Source: Maylandia zebra (lineage: Eukaryota; Chordata; Actinopteri; Cichliformes; Cichlidae). Taken from it: 64,000 bases of DNA. The notes under the pieces were generated by a model. That model did no database searches. It had not been told where the DNA came from and saw nothing but the letters and a program-made list of their open reading frames with translations. Each line of letters opens with the position of its first letter. Position 1 is the first letter of the stretch. Below, one piece after another: positions 63,385 through 64,000 of this stretch. The stretch spans positions 11,927,585 through 11,991,584 of the forward strand of contig NC_135169.1 in the NCBI RefSeq assembly GCF_041146795.1, written 5' to 3'. The translations under genes were made by a program, and so were the position numbers.

Positions 63385-63903
63385 CTTTGAGAGTGGGTGC
63401 TGGGTGGATCTCGTTAACAGCCAACAAGGCATCATCTCCACAGTCAGCCTGGCGTCTTACGGACCGACCAAAGCAGTTGGTCCCTGCATCTAGCAGGAAT
63501 CTGGTGCCAGTCTTGTATCTTGCAGACAGATAGCCCCTCTGCTCTCAGGGGTTGGCCTTTGCATCTGGCAGGGCCCTGATCTGGTGTGCATGTAATGTCC
63601 TCAATGTATTGGACTGCACCATCTGTTCACGGGGAGAGACTCTGTGCACATGGAACATATAACATGGTGGAGAGATCTCCATCTCTTAATTGGAGAACGG
63701 GTGAAGAGAAAGAGGGTGAAATTGCAGGCCATCTTTGTTAAGACTGTTCAGCATTTGGCTGAACTCACAGAGAGTCTTAACAAGAAATGTAGTTATTTTA
63801 AAAAGAAAATGTGATTTTGTAATTTTGTTGTAAAAGCCCTGAAACAGACGCCAGGTACTGTAACTTATTAGTATATAATTGAAAATCTAATGGTGTTATA
63901 ACC
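63385..63903. other. Unassigned, possibly repeat-derived
   Basis: Moderately GC-rich with GGTCCCTGCATCTAGCAGG and a related GCATCTGGCAGGG downstream; no frame or end recognised. Confidence 0.25.
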
Positions 63904-64000
63904 AGTGTTGGTCAAATCAGTAACTAATTACTGATTACTTCCCCAAAAAAGTAATCCCATTATGTTACTGATTACTTTATTTAAAGTAATTAGTTTCTTA
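63904..64000 (-). mobile_element. hAT MITE end (family of 34380-35398), cut by window edge
   Basis: CAGTGTTGGTCAA then GTAACTAATTACTGATTAC and CTTCCCCAAAAAAGTAATCC equal the inverse complement of the right end at 35398. Preceding 8 bases GTTATAAC should recur at the far end. Confidence 0.8.

Noticed and set aside
1-64000. CRISPR array, bacterial operons, rRNA
   Set aside because: No regular direct repeats with spacers, no ribosomal RNA signature; intron structure and repeats are vertebrate.

Overview
The window is a gene-poor, repeat-dense piece of a ray-finned fish nuclear genome. Vertebrate-style split genes with GT-AG introns, fish-type immune receptors, (GT)n microsatellites and many fish transposon families (hAT, PiggyBac, EnSpm/CACTA, PIF/Harbinger, DIRS, Penelope, LINE, Ty3/gypsy, tRNA-derived SINEs) all point this way. 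The repeat mix feels percomorph, perhaps cichlid-like, but that is an impression from memory.

Host genes. The main gene is on the minus strand, 59.7 kb to 32.15 kb. It is a ten-coding-exon Ig-superfamily receptor of the teleost Fc-receptor-like / leukocyte immune-type kind: split signal peptide, four Ig domains, one membrane span and a tail with three tyrosine motifs. All splice phases match and it translates to about 486 residues without a stop. A second signal exon of identical size at 2.8 kb, with a near-identical promoter block, marks a tandem paralogue running off the left edge. Between them on the plus strand lies a broken SLAM/CD48-like receptor fragment (13.04-23.9 kb).

Nested transposons. 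The SLAM-like Ig exon was split by a hAT element with a perfect 8-bp target duplication. That hAT was then hit by a 10-kb EnSpm/CACTA-like element (13278-23300), whose intron holds a 407-bp foldback palindrome. The EnSpm element has two divergent genes: a C2H2/TNP2-like transposase whose reading frame looks intact, and a SAM-domain accessory protein. A smaller relative (7995-10713) encodes a different small protein and has dense subterminal GAGTT/AACTC repeats.

Other mobile DNA by region: R4-like non-LTR element with a tRNA-like 5' end (1-1080); hAT relic with BED finger (5.4-6.06 kb); DIRS relic (6.6-7.75 kb); hAT with nested SINE (24.17-26.26 kb); gypsy gag relic (31.2-31.9 kb); PiggyBac elements (29.6, 32.8, 44.8, 45.1 kb); LINE 3' end (38 kb); retrovirus-like LTR end plus leader (39.5-40.3 kb); Penelope ends (37.2, 45.1, 49.6 kb); PIF/Harbinger two-gene relic (49.1-53.4 kb) interrupted by Penelope and hAT; THAP element (54.45-55.9 kb); inverted-repeat elements (56-58.2 kb).

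The most unusual signal is in the retroviral-type leader: nine small hairpins (39851-40288), all with the loop TTGGA but with different, compensating stems, downstream of a proline-tRNA-type primer site, a 14-bp palindrome and a splice donor.
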